Assembly: GCA_040385105.1 (NCBI GenBank)
Contig: JAZKHY010000025.1
Location: 1 to 64,000, forward strand
Source: JACMQX01 sp040385105
Lineage (GTDB): Bacteria; Pseudomonadota; Gammaproteobacteria; Burkholderiales; Burkholderiaceae_C
Length of the DNA stretch: 64,000 bases
Direction: 5' to 3'
This document shows, in pieces, positions 25,389 to 33,503 of the stretch; position 1 is the first letter of the stretch; each line of letters starts with the position of its first letter. A program made the position numbers and the translations under genes. Under the pieces are notes generated by a model, which was not told where the DNA came from, did no database searches, and saw only the letters and a program-made list of their open reading frames with translations.

Positions 25389-26516
25389 CTATTCCATGAC
25401 AGTGGCGAGAATCTCGCCGTACTGCGATGCCGAGGGCTGGAACGGGTTGGTGGCGTGGGAGTGGTCGGCCAATGCGCCCTCCACCACCCGGGGCACCATG
25501 GCGGCTGTCACACCCATGGCACTGAGCGTTGCCGGGATTCCAAGGCGCGCATTGAGGCGCTCTATCTCGCCGGGCAAGTCGCCGTCTGCGGGCAAGCCCA
25601 TCGCGGCAAGCAGCCGTTCGAATTTGTCCTGCGTATGCGGCCGGTTGGCGCGCAGCACCGGCGGCAGCAGCACGGCGTTGAGCGTGCCATGGTGCAGCGA
25701 GGGCTCCTTGATGGCGCCCAGCGCATGCGACAGCGAATGCACTGCGCCCAGGCCTTTCTGGAAGCACAGGCCGCCCATGAGCGAGGCCGTCATCATTTCC
25801 TGCCGCGCAGCGAGGTCTGTTCCGTCCCGCGCAGCCTTCTCGATGTTGCGGAACGCGCGCCCCGCGCCATCCAGCGCGATGGCATCGGCAACCGGGTTCA
25901 GCCGTGGCGACAGGAAGGTCTCGATGCAGTGCGCCAGCGCATCCATGCCGGTTGCAGCGGTGAGGCGCGGCGGCAGGCTGAGCGTGATCTCCGGGTCGCA
26001 GATGGCCTGCTTCGGGATGATGTGCGGGCTGATCAGGCCCAGCTTGCGGCCGTCGCGCAGCGTGATCAGCGCACCGCGGCCGACTTCGCTGCCGGTGCCG
26101 GCCGTCGTGGGAATGGCAATGATCGGCGCGACCGCAGCGGTGATGCGGCCGACGCCCCCGAGAATGAGCGCATATTGCGACAGGGGCGGCTGGTGGGTGG
26201 CCAGCAGGGCCACGGCCTTGGCCAGGTCGATGGGCGAACCCCCGCCCAGCGCCACAACGCTGTCACAGCCTTCGTGCTGGTAGACCGCCAGCGCATCTTC
26301 GACCGCTTCTTCCGTCGGGTTGGAGGGCGTATCTGCAAAAACCGCCATGCCCATTCCGGCCGCATCCATCACACGCGCATAGGCCGGTGTGCGCAGCACG
26401 CCCTGGTCGGTCACCAGCAGGGGCTTCTTCACGCCCAGGTTGCGCAGTGTCTCAGCCAGCGTTGAAACGGCACCCGCCGCCAGCGTGATGCTGGTGAGGT
26501 ATTGCATCGTGTTCAT
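25389..26516 (-). CDS. Iron-containing alcohol dehydrogenase
   Basis: A 375-residue type III Fe-ADH. NAD binding is by ALGGGSPIDLAK near residue 90 and PTTAGTGSE near 137. All four metal ligands are present: Asp192 and His196 (GMDALAHCIE), His260 (GAVHSLSH) and His276 (HHGTLNAV), plus His264. It reduces an aldehyde or ketone or oxidises the alcohol. Maleylacetate reductases belong to this superfamily and often neighbour intradiol dioxygenases, but this sequence looks more like 4-hydroxybutyrate/propanediol dehydrogenases. It overlaps the dioxygenase gene by 4 nt (ATGA). Confidence 0.88.
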   Translation of the reverse strand: MNTMQYLTSITLAAGAVSTLAETLRNLGVKKPLLVTDQGVLRTPAYARVMDAAGMGMAVFADTPSNPTEEAVEDALAVYQHEGCDSVVALGGGSPIDLAKAVALLATHQPPLSQYALILGGVGRITAAVAPIIAIPTTAGTGSEVGRGALITLRDGRKLGLISPHIIPKQAICDPEITLSLPPRLTAATGMDALAHCIETFLSPRLNPVADAIALDGAGRAFRNIEKAARDGTDLAARQEMMTASLMGGLCFQKGLGAVHSLSHALGAIKEPSLHHGTLNAVLLPPVLRANRPHTQDKFERLLAAMGLPADGDLPGEIERLNARLGIPATLSAMGVTAAMVPRVVEGALADHSHATNPFQPSASQYGEILATVME

Positions 26517-27340
26517 TGCGCGTCCTCGCGGGCCAGGCGGATGTCGAACTCGCCGAGCAGTTGCCCGGGGCGTTGCGGATGCGGCTTGAGGCTGGTCATG
26601 TTGTCGGGCCGGGCGCTGAAGATGCAGTCACCGGGGTTGTCGGGCAGGCCTTCAAAGTAGATCTGTGACGTCAGCGGCCTGAAGCCGCCCTTGCCGATGC
26701 GGTAGTGCAGGTGGGCGGCGCGGAAGCGCTTGCGCCCGAGCTTCGTCATGGCCTGCCCGACGGCGCTGTGCAGGCTGCCTATTTCATAGGGGCCGGGAAG
26801 GATGGTGGAGATTGAGTACGTTCCGTCGGCAGCGGTGTGGAACTTGCCGCGGAAGTTGTCGGGCGGCTGGGCTGAGTCCTCGTTCTCGTACTTGCCAGCG
26901 TGGTTGGTCTGCCATATCTCGAACAGTGCGCCTGCCACCGGCTGGCCTGTGGCCGCGCTGGTGACCTTGCCGCGCAGTTCCACCCGCTGGCCGGGCTCGC
27001 CCCCACGCGCGAACTCCACCGGGTTGTCGAAGACGGGAACGTCCTCCTTGGCGAACGGGCCCTCCACATTGGCACGGGTGGCGTCGGCGCGGTCGTGGGT
27101 GAGGTCCACCGTGCGCATCGTCAGGCCCATCACGTCGCAGAGCATGATGAAGTCGTTGTCCTTGCCGACCTGGTTGAGCCAGCCCATCACGGCATACAGC
27201 TCCTTGTCGGTTGGCTGCAGCTCGTCGATCATCGCGTGCAGGTGCTTCAGGATGATGGCGGTGCGCGCCTGCAGCGCCGCATCGGCGCCTTCGGGCTGCG
27301 GGTTCATCGCGCTGATGGCGCGCTGGCAATATTCATTCAT
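26513..27340 (-). CDS. Intradiol ring-cleavage dioxygenase (catechol/hydroxyquinol 1,2-dioxygenase family)
   Basis: A 275-residue non-heme Fe(III) dioxygenase. An N-terminal helical domain (about 15-95) of the catechol/hydroxyquinol type precedes the beta-sandwich catalytic domain. The four iron ligands are Tyr151 (AGKYENED), Tyr185 (PGPYEIG), His210 and His212 (RAAHLHYRI). It opens an ortho-dihydroxylated aromatic ring to a muconate or maleylacetate-type acid. The start at 27340 overlaps the CoA-ligase stop by 4 nt, and the Fe-ADH start overlaps its end by 4 nt. The exact ring substrate is unclear. No hydroxylase that would make a catechol is present in the operon. Confidence 0.9.
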   Translation of the reverse strand: MNEYCQRAISAMNPQPEGADAALQARTAIILKHLHAMIDELQPTDKELYAVMGWLNQVGKDNDFIMLCDVMGLTMRTVDLTHDRADATRANVEGPFAKEDVPVFDNPVEFARGGEPGQRVELRGKVTSAATGQPVAGALFEIWQTNHAGKYENEDSAQPPDNFRGKFHTAADGTYSISTILPGPYEIGSLHSAVGQAMTKLGRKRFRAAHLHYRIGKGGFRPLTSQIYFEGLPDNPGDCIFSARPDNMTSLKPHPQRPGQLLGEFDIRLAREDAQ

Positions 27341-28953
27341 GGCGTGGGCTCCGTTGATCGGCCTGCGGGTGCGGCCTGGATGTCGATGGCGTTGCGCAGC
27401 AGGTCCGGGTCTTCCTTGAGCCGGTGCTTCGCGGGCTTGTGGGTGGCGGTGTGCGGGATCGCGGCGACGAATGCGATGTAGCGCGGGACCTTGACTGCGG
27501 CAAGCCGCTCCCGCGTCCATGCGGCAATTGCGCCGGCATCGGCCTGCTCGCCCGGCACCAGCACGACTGCGGCGAGGATGTCCTCCTCGCCGAGGTCTGA
27601 TGGCACGCCGACCACGGCCACGTCGGCCACCTGCGGGTGCTCGCCGATGATCCGCTCGATCTCCGCGCTGGCGATGTTTTCGCCGCGCCTGCGGATGATG
27701 TCCTTCTTGCGCGCGACAAAGCGGAAGAAGCCGTCTTCAGCCTGGGTGACAAGGTCGCCAGTGCGGAACCACCCGTCGAGGAAAGCGGCCTGTGTCTGCG
27801 CCGGGTCGCGGTAGTAGCCCAGCATCAGCGTCGGGGTCCTGATGAGCAGCTCACCCGTCACGCCCGCCGGCACATCCCGCCCCTCGTCGTCAACGATGCG
27901 CGCCTGCGGCCGCTCGATGCGGTCGTCCGGGTGCTTGCACAGGATGCCCATCGTACCCAGCTTGTGCGGCCCCTTGAACGGGTTGCTGATGACGCCGGGG
28001 ATTTCGGTCATGCCATAGCACTCGATGAGCACCGGCACGCCCAGTTCGTTGCGCAGCGCGTCAACCATCTGCTGTGTCTGCGGTGCCACAAACATCTTGC
28101 CCAGGTTGTGGCCGGGCACGAATTCGCTGCGGGGTCGCTGCGCCAGTATCGAGCCGGCCGCCGCCACCAGGTTGACCTGCGTGGCCCGGGTGTCGGCAGC
28201 CATCTGCCAGAAGGTGCCGGCGGAGAAGCGCCGCACCAGGATCAGCGTGCCGCCGCAGGCCAGCGCGCCGCCCAGCGAATACATGAGCGCATTGATGTGG
28301 AACATCGGCATCACGCACATCACGCGCTCATCGGGCTGCAGCCACAGCCGCTCGACAAAGGCCTCGGCGGTCAGCGCAAAGCCTCGCTGGCCGTGCATGG
28401 CGCCCTTCGGGAAGCCCGTGGTGCCGGAGGTGTAGATGATGAGGCACGCCGTGTCCGCAAGCCCGTCCAGCCGGGGCGTATTGCCGGCAGGCGCCGCAGC
28501 CAACTCTGCCTCAAGCGCGTCGCCGGTGGCGACGGCCCACGCATCCAGCGAGGACTCGCGCAATGCCGCTGTGACGGTTGCTGTCTTGTCAGGCGTTGCC
28601 ACCACCCCCTTGACCTGCGCATGGCCGAGCACATAGGCCGTCTCGCGCACACCGTACTCGGGGTTGACGGGCACGAGGATCGCGCCAAGGCGCGCCAGCG
28701 CGAACAGCAGGGCAATGGTGTGCGGGTGGTTGGCCGCCATGACGGCCACACAGTCCCCCCTGACGACGCCGCGGGCCGACAGCCATGAGGCCCACAGTCC
28801 GATCGTCCGCTCCAGCTCCGCGTAGCTCCAGGCGCGGCCCTCGAACTCCAGTGCACAGGCGTCTGGTTGCCGCTCAACCCGAGCGGCAAGGAATTCCTGC
28901 AGGCTGTAGTCGTGGTCCCTGAAACGCGATATCACCGCGAGCGGTTCCACCAT
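27337..28953 (-). CDS. AMP-dependent acyl-CoA synthetase/ligase
   Basis: A 538-residue ANL-superfamily ligase. The P-loop is IIYTSGTTGFPKGAMHG near residue 178. ECYGMTEIPGV and the hinge GWFRTGDL precede the C-terminal domain; a Lys-rich end (HKPAKHRLKED) carries the usual catalytic-Lys region. It activates a carboxylic acid through an acyl-adenylate and resembles crotonobetaine/carnitine-CoA ligases. The ATG at 28953 is chosen because AGGAG lies 7 nt upstream; a TTG at 28983 in frame is an alternative. It lies 26 nt after the lyase gene and overlaps the dioxygenase by 4 nt. Confidence 0.9.
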   Translation of the reverse strand: MVEPLAVISRFRDHDYSLQEFLAARVERQPDACALEFEGRAWSYAELERTIGLWASWLSARGVVRGDCVAVMAANHPHTIALLFALARLGAILVPVNPEYGVRETAYVLGHAQVKGVVATPDKTATVTAALRESSLDAWAVATGDALEAELAAAPAGNTPRLDGLADTACLIIYTSGTTGFPKGAMHGQRGFALTAEAFVERLWLQPDERVMCVMPMFHINALMYSLGGALACGGTLILVRRFSAGTFWQMAADTRATQVNLVAAAGSILAQRPRSEFVPGHNLGKMFVAPQTQQMVDALRNELGVPVLIECYGMTEIPGVISNPFKGPHKLGTMGILCKHPDDRIERPQARIVDDEGRDVPAGVTGELLIRTPTLMLGYYRDPAQTQAAFLDGWFRTGDLVTQAEDGFFRFVARKKDIIRRRGENIASAEIERIIGEHPQVADVAVVGVPSDLGEEDILAAVVLVPGEQADAGAIAAWTRERLAAVKVPRYIAFVAAIPHTATHKPAKHRLKEDPDLLRNAIDIQAAPAGRSTEPTP

Positions 28954-28979
28954 GGACGACTCCTGGATGGATACTGCGT

Positions 28980-29762
28980 TCAAGGCTCACCACCGTCGTA
29001 AGCCACAGCCACCGCCGCTGCGTCCGCCATGCCAAAGCCGATCGGTCGGCGGCTCTCTTCGAGCAGGTGCGCCACCAGCGACGCCGCGCGCGCCAGGATC
29101 GGTATGCCCCTCAATGCGCCTGCCGGATAGCCGGCGTCGAGCAGCACCGCCGGGATGGCGCCCGATACATTGAGCACGAGTTTGCGCCCCCAGACGGGCT
29201 CGATGGCGTCCTGCACCGCCAGTAGCGCATCAACATGGCGCCCGGCCACGCCCCATTCGCGCGAAAGCGCAAGCAGCCTGGCTGCACGCGGGTCGCCGTT
29301 GCGGTGGACCGGGTGGCCAAAACCGGGCAGGGATTTCTTTTCGGTTCGCATCTCCTGCAGCGCCTGCCGTGCGGCGGCGTCCAGGCCGCCCGCAGCCTCC
29401 GAGCGGGCCAGCACGTCCACCAGCAATTTGCCGGCAGTTTCGGAGGCACCGAGGATGACGGAGCCGCAACCCAGCAGGCCGGCTGCCACGGCGCCCTGCA
29501 AGGCGTCAGGCGCAGCAGCAAGCGTCATGCGGGCGGCCACCACCGATGGCACGAGCCCGTGCTCGGCGATTGCGACAAGGGTGGCGTCCGCAACGCGCGT
29601 GAGCATCGGGCTGGGGCGCTCCCCTGTCAGCAGCAGCAGGAAGTATTCGGTGAAGCCGGTGCGGCCCAGCAATTCTTCACACAGGTCGTGGCCGCGGACC
29701 GTGATCCGGTCGAGTTCGGCCTGTGCGATGGCCGTGCGAAGGCCTTCGGTTGTCTTGAACAT
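28980..29762 (-). CDS. Citryl-CoA lyase / short citrate-synthase-like protein
   Basis: A 260-residue protein matching the small citrate-synthase-like (citryl-CoA lyase) family, far shorter than citrate synthase (about 430). His150 in GFGHPVHRNGDPR corresponds to the oxaloacetate-site His of citrate synthase. The other catalytic His and the Asp are not visible: SVILGASE and LNVSGAIP stand where HGGAN and PNVD-type motifs are expected. Cleavage of a citryl-CoA-like thioester to acetyl-CoA and an oxoacid is the likely role. It is the first gene of the long operon; GGAGA lies upstream of its ATG, and the IclR-type operator region begins 28 bp away. Confidence 0.82.
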   Translation of the reverse strand: MFKTTEGLRTAIAQAELDRITVRGHDLCEELLGRTGFTEYFLLLLTGERPSPMLTRVADATLVAIAEHGLVPSVVAARMTLAAAPDALQGAVAAGLLGCGSVILGASETAGKLLVDVLARSEAAGGLDAAARQALQEMRTEKKSLPGFGHPVHRNGDPRAARLLALSREWGVAGRHVDALLAVQDAIEPVWGRKLVLNVSGAIPAVLLDAGYPAGALRGIPILARAASLVAHLLEESRRPIGFGMADAAAVAVAYDGGEP

Positions 29763-29789
29763 TGATGTCTCCGTTGACGCTCTAAATTT

Positions 29790-29891
29790 ATTCGCTAGAC
29801 GAAAATCTTTTCGACTGGTGAATATTCTACGGAGAATTTCCGGTGTTTCAAGATATTTTTCGTTAAACGAATCTTATTTCGTCTAGCGAAT
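29790..29891. promoter_or_regulatory. Divergent promoter with four 13-bp TTCG-N5-CGAA operator-like sites
   Basis: The A+T-rich 158-bp gap between the operon's first gene and iclR holds four copies of TTCGnnnnnCGAA: TTCGCTAGACGAA (29791-29803), TTCGACTGGTGAA (29810-29822, one mismatch), TTCGTTAAACGAA (29859-29871) and TTCGTCTAGCGAA (29878-29890). Within each pair the centres are exactly 19 bp apart, about two helical turns. The outermost copies form a perfect 15-bp inverted repeat (29790-29804 / 29877-29891). Each site is a palindrome or near-palindrome. They are very likely binding sites for the divergently encoded IclR protein, controlling both directions. Confidence 0.8.
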
Positions 29892-29920
29892 TTGTTTTTT
29901 GATCTGTTAAATTTGCATCC

Positions 29921-30739
29921 ATGGCAAATGAAAAAGCTGAAGAAAGCTCAGGGCGCTCGGATTTCGTGACCGCGCTGGCGCGTGGCCTGTCGGTCATCGA
30001 GGCCTTTTCTGCCGACGCGCCGGAGTTGACGCTTACTGAAGTCGCCACGCGCGCCGGCATGGCACCGGCCACGGCACGGCGGGCACTCATCACGCTGCAG
30101 CAACTGGGCTATGTCGGCCTGACCGGAAAGCGCTTCGTGCTGCGGCCCAAGGTGTTGTCGCTGGGATCGGCCTTCCTGAGCTCCATGAACCTGCGCGAAC
30201 TGGCGCAGCCTTACCTGCAGGAGCTGGCAGACCAGTTCCGCGATTCGGCCTCGCTTGCAGTGCTGGATGGCGACAACATCATGTACATCGCCCATGTACC
30301 CAACAACCGCCGCATCCGCTACAACGGCTCGGTGGGCTACCGCTCACCCGCGTTCGGCACTTCCCTGGGGCTGGCCATGTGGGCGTACCTGGACCCGCAG
30401 CGGCTGGAAGCCGCCCTTGCCAAGGCGCCGTTCCCGGCATACACCAGCAAGACCATCAACACCGCAGAGCAGTTGAGGTCCGTCATTGCGAAGGTACGGG
30501 AGAACGGGTACGCCACGGCGCAAGAGCAACTGGAGTACGACATCGTCGCCATCGCCGTGCCGGTGCGGGACATGGCAGGGAACGTCATCGGCGCCGTCAA
30601 CTGCTCTTCAGAACTCACCCGCAATGACCAGGACACGCTGATCGCCACCAGGCTGGAGCCGCTTCGCGAAACGGCGCGGCAGATCGAACGGGGACTGCAA
30701 CGGTTCCCGGCGCTGGCGCACGCCATCGCGACGACGTGA
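29921..30739 (+). CDS. IclR-family transcriptional regulator (PcaR/PobR-like)
   Basis: A 272-residue IclR protein. The winged helix-turn-helix spans about residues 15-75 (TEVATRAGMAPATARRALIT), and the effector domain has the typical segments MYIAHVPNNRRIRYN and YDIVAIAVPVRD. It most resembles the beta-ketoadipate regulators of the PcaR/PcaU/PobR group, which sense aromatic intermediates. It is divergent from the 18-gene operon, and the intergenic region carries four symmetric operator-like sites. It is therefore the probable effector-responsive regulator of that operon and of itself. It ends 13 nt from a convergent LysR gene. Confidence 0.9.
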   Translation: MANEKAEESSGRSDFVTALARGLSVIEAFSADAPELTLTEVATRAGMAPATARRALITLQQLGYVGLTGKRFVLRPKVLSLGSAFLSSMNLRELAQPYLQELADQFRDSASLAVLDGDNIMYIAHVPNNRRIRYNGSVGYRSPAFGTSLGLAMWAYLDPQRLEAALAKAPFPAYTSKTINTAEQLRSVIAKVRENGYATAQEQLEYDIVAIAVPVRDMAGNVIGAVNCSSELTRNDQDTLIATRLEPLRETARQIERGLQRFPALAHAIATT

Positions 30740-30752
30740 ATGGCCGGGACGA

Positions 30753-31724
30753 TCAGCGCCGCTTGTGCGCCTTTCGCCCCTTGGCCTCGGCCGCCGCCAG
30801 CTCTTTCGCCGTCAGGCAGTAAGCCGGGTTGTCCGTCAGGCGCTGGATTGCCAGGTCAATGAACATGCGCACCCGTGCGGGTTGCGAGGCACGGCTGCCG
30901 TAGTACACATAGATCCCCAGATGGTCGGTCACCATCGTCGTAAGCAGCGGCACCAGCCGCCCCGCGCGGATGTGGCCGGCCACGGCGATTCCCGAGAGCA
31001 AGCCGATGACCTGGCCCGCCAATACCGCCTTGATCTCCAGCTCCTCGTCGTTGCTGCACAGCGCCGGCACCACGTCATGCAGCAGCACGCCGTCGCCGTC
31101 TTTCAGGTACCACGACAGGATCTTGCCGGTGGAGGGGCTGCGGTAGGCACTGCAGCGGTGCTCCGCCAGTTGCTCGCGATTCTCCGGCGCCCCGTGGCGG
31201 GCAATGTATTCAGGCGAGGCGCAGACGATCAGCTGCAGCGTGAACAGCCGCCGCGCCACCACGCCCTCCTCGGCCGAGCGGCCGATGCGAAAGCCCACAT
31301 CCACCCGGTCGGCCACCCAGTTGCCGATACGGTCGTCCAGCTCAATATCCGGCTGCACCTCGGGATAGAGCGCGCAATACTCCTCCAGCAGCGACCACAG
31401 CACCGGCATGAAGATGGAGCGCGGGCCGACGATGCGCAGCGGCCCCGCAATGCCGTCCTTGGCGCGCTTGGCCGTCTGCACCGCACGCTGAAGCCCCACC
31501 AGCGATGGCTGCGCTGACTCCAGGAACTGCCGCCCTTCGTCGGTCAGCGACATGTTGCGGGTGGTGCGGTGGAACAGGCGCACACCAAGATGCTGCTCCA
31601 GCTGTGCCAGGGCCTGGCTCGCCGCCTGCGGCGTCATGCCTTGCGCGGATGCGGCCTGGCGCAGGCTGCCTAGTTCTGCCGCCTTGATGAAGGTGGCGAT
31701 TGAGCGCAGTTCGTTGATCGGCAT
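30753..31724 (-). CDS. LysR-family transcriptional regulator
   Basis: A 323-residue LysR regulator with the N-terminal winged helix-turn-helix (about residues 5-62, SLRQAASAQGMTPQAASQAL) and a periplasmic-binding-protein-like effector domain (about 90-295). A basic C-terminal tail (KGRKAHKRR) is unusual in amount of charge. It is divergent from the cupin-cytochrome-esterase operon at 31830, the usual arrangement for a LysR activator and its target. The shared 105-bp region contains an interrupted inverted repeat that could be its binding site. The effector is unknown. Confidence 0.92.
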   Translation of the reverse strand: MPINELRSIATFIKAAELGSLRQAASAQGMTPQAASQALAQLEQHLGVRLFHRTTRNMSLTDEGRQFLESAQPSLVGLQRAVQTAKRAKDGIAGPLRIVGPRSIFMPVLWSLLEEYCALYPEVQPDIELDDRIGNWVADRVDVGFRIGRSAEEGVVARRLFTLQLIVCASPEYIARHGAPENREQLAEHRCSAYRSPSTGKILSWYLKDGDGVLLHDVVPALCSNDEELEIKAVLAGQVIGLLSGIAVAGHIRAGRLVPLLTTMVTDHLGIYVYYGSRASQPARVRMFIDLAIQRLTDNPAYCLTAKELAAAEAKGRKAHKRR

Positions 31725-31753
31725 CGCGGCATTATCAACCGCAGCTTGCTAAT

Positions 31754-31786
31754 CCTTCAAGGCGGTGCGGGCTAGTTTGTTGAAGG
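31754..31786. promoter_or_regulatory. Candidate LysR binding site in divergent promoter
   Basis: Between the LysR gene and the cupin gene there is an inverted repeat, CCTTCAA at 31754-31760 and TTGAAGG at 31780-31786, separated by 19 bp. LysR sites often include such interrupted dyads in the shared promoter. The rest of the 105-bp gap holds an AAAGGA ribosome-binding site for the cupin gene and nothing else recognisable. Confidence 0.35.
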
Positions 31787-31829
31787 CTGGAAGCCTACAG
31801 TTCAAACCTGCCCAGAAAGGAACCACTCC

Positions 31830-32303
31830 ATGAAAGCACTTGCCGCGACGATGATGTCACTCTCCCTTGCTGCCGGGGCCATGGCGCAGAACGACTCGCC
31901 GCTGAAGATCACGCGAAACGGATCTGCGCCTTCAGCGAAAGGTCCGGCGGAGAATTTCAATGGTTCGGTGCGGGTGGATTCGCTGTTCCGCGCCGACGAG
32001 CCGGCACGGGTGAGCGGTGGCCTCGTCACCTTTGACGCGGGCGCCCACACCGCATGGCACACCCACCCTCTGGGCCAGACTCTGATCGTCACACAGGGCG
32101 TGGGCCTGGTGCAGCGCTGGGGCGGGCCGGTGCAGGAGATCCGCCCGGGCGACATCGTCTGGATTCCGCCCGGCGAGAAGCACTGGCATGGCGCATCGCC
32201 CACCAACGGCATGAGCCACTACGCCATTTCTGAAGTCCTCAATGGCAAGTCGGTGGACTGGCTTGAGAAGCTCACCCCCGGCCAATACGCCGCTCCCCGT
32301 TAA
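31830..32303 (+). CDS. Exported cupin-domain protein
   Basis: A 157-residue protein with a short signal peptide (MKALAATMMSLSLAAGAMAQ) followed by a single cupin barrel. The metal-site pattern is AHTAWHTHPLGQTLIVTQG (His, His and Gln/Glu positions), then RPGDIVWIPPGEKHWHG, which supplies the second cupin motif. A catalytic metal in the periplasm is plausible; similar (R)-mandelonitrile-lyase-like and oxidase-like cupins occur in such operons. AAAGGA lies 9 nt before the ATG. It is the first of five co-directional envelope genes and divergent from a LysR gene. The reaction is unknown. Confidence 0.85.
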   Translation: MKALAATMMSLSLAAGAMAQNDSPLKITRNGSAPSAKGPAENFNGSVRVDSLFRADEPARVSGGLVTFDAGAHTAWHTHPLGQTLIVTQGVGLVQRWGGPVQEIRPGDIVWIPPGEKHWHGASPTNGMSHYAISEVLNGKSVDWLEKLTPGQYAAPR

Positions 32304-32330
32304 AAAAACCTCACGCCTGCAAACCTCAAC

Positions 32331-32798
32331 ATGAACAAGTCCATCACCGGCTGGCTCGCCATCTCCGCGCTCGCCATTGGCGCCGCGCTGGCCGGCCCGG
32401 CCAATGCCCAAACCAGCCGCGTCACCTTCCCCACCAACCTCGACAGGCTGGTGCACTACACCACCGTCAAGCGCGGCAACGTCACCGAACACATGCTGAC
32501 CACCCAGGAGGCCATCGATGCAGTGAAGCTCGGCAAGGCCATGCCCAGTGGCACGCATGTGGTGCTGGTGGACTACCGGGACAGCAAGGTCTTCCGCTAC
32601 TTCGTGATGGAAAAGCGCGACGGCTGGGGCGCGGCGCATGACGCAGAACGGCGCACGGGCAACTGGGAATTCAAGGCCTTCAAGCCAGACCGCACAGTGA
32701 ACCTTGCAGAGAACCCTGCGCGTTGCATGTCCTGCCACCAGGGCCAGGCTGCGAACCAGTTCCAGTTCACCATCAACGACATCAAGCGCCCGAAGTGA
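32331..32798 (+). CDS. Cytochrome P460-family c-type heme protein
   Basis: A 155-residue periplasmic protein. The signal peptide ends near ANAQ at residue 27. A single heme-c attachment motif, Cys132-x2-Cys135-His136 (RCMSCHQ), lies near the C-terminus, where P460 cytochromes carry it. The preceding sheet region (VVLVDYRDSKVFRYFVMEKR) matches the P460 fold. P460 proteins oxidise hydroxylamine or act as small redox proteins; a cross-linking Lys cannot be assigned by eye. It lies 27 nt after the cupin gene and 12 nt before a membrane protein, which could be its electron partner. Confidence 0.85.
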   Translation: MNKSITGWLAISALAIGAALAGPANAQTSRVTFPTNLDRLVHYTTVKRGNVTEHMLTTQEAIDAVKLGKAMPSGTHVVLVDYRDSKVFRYFVMEKRDGWGAAHDAERRTGNWEFKAFKPDRTVNLAENPARCMSCHQGQAANQFQFTINDIKRPK

Positions 32799-32810
32799 GG
32801 ACTGCCACCG

Positions 32811-33503
32811 GTGACCACCAAGTCCTTCCTGCTGCGCCTGCTTCTGGACCTGCTTGCCGCCGGCATGCTGCTGGTCGCGCTGGCCTACTACTGGCTGGAC
32901 AACACGGCGCATGAGTTGATTGGCACCGGAATTTTCCTGTTCATCCTCGTCCACAACGTGTTCAACCGACGCTGGTGGGGCAAGCCCGCGCAACCCCGGC
33001 CACAGCCGCGCCGCGCCATTGACCTCCTGCTGACACTGCCTTTGCTGGCCGTGATGGTGCTGCTGCTGGCGACCAGCCTGATGGTCTCTGAAACTGTCTT
33101 CCAGTTCCTGAACCTGGGCGGCGGCTTCACCGCGCGCCGCGTCCATGCCTTCACCGGCTACTGGAGCCTGATCCTGGTGGCCATTCATCTGGGCATCCGC
33201 TGGCAGCGGGTCATGCTCGCGGTGCGGAATGCCTTTGGCTTCACAGGCACCAGCCGTGCCCGCACGGCGGCGCTGCGCGCCACAGGCGCGGCCATCGCCC
33301 TGTACGGTGTGTACTGCTCGTTCGAGATGGATGTGGGCCACAAGCTCAGCCTGCAGATGAGCCTGGACGGCTGGGACTTTGACGCATCGGCACCATCCTT
33401 TTTTGTGAACTGGGTGTCCATCGCAGCGCTGTACGTGTTCATCACCCACCATGTACTACGCCTGGCCCCAAGATTGAAAAAACAAGGAGCACACACATCA
33501 TGA
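32811..33503 (+). CDS. DUF4405 membrane protein (cytochrome-b-like)
   Basis: A 230-residue integral membrane protein with about five to six hydrophobic helices. Paired histidines occur in the helices (FLFILVHNVFNRRWW, HAFTGYWSLILVAIHLGIRW, YVFITHHVLRLAP), the pattern of DUF4405/cytochrome-b561-like heme proteins. It may pass electrons between the quinone pool and the P460-type cytochrome encoded 12 nt upstream (inference). The start is GTG at 32811 with GAGG about 10 nt upstream. Its end overlaps the esterase start by 4 nt (ATGA), so it belongs to the same operon. Confidence 0.8.
   Translation: MTTKSFLLRLLLDLLAAGMLLVALAYYWLDNTAHELIGTGIFLFILVHNVFNRRWWGKPAQPRPQPRRAIDLLLTLPLLAVMVLLLATSLMVSETVFQFLNLGGGFTARRVHAFTGYWSLILVAIHLGIRWQRVMLAVRNAFGFTGTSRARTAALRATGAAIALYGVYCSFEMDVGHKLSLQMSLDGWDFDASAPSFFVNWVSIAALYVFITHHVLRLAPRLKKQGAHTS

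Noticed and set aside
25389..26516. Calling the Fe-ADH a maleylacetate reductase because it neighbours an intradiol dioxygenase
   Set aside because: All four metal ligands and the GTGSE/GMDALAHCIE motifs fit general type III Fe-ADHs; the specific activity cannot be assigned from sequence.
29790..29891. CRISPR-like array from the repeated 13-bp motif
   Set aside because: The units are short, palindromic, with 6-bp and 36-bp spacings and lie in a divergent promoter; operators explain them better.
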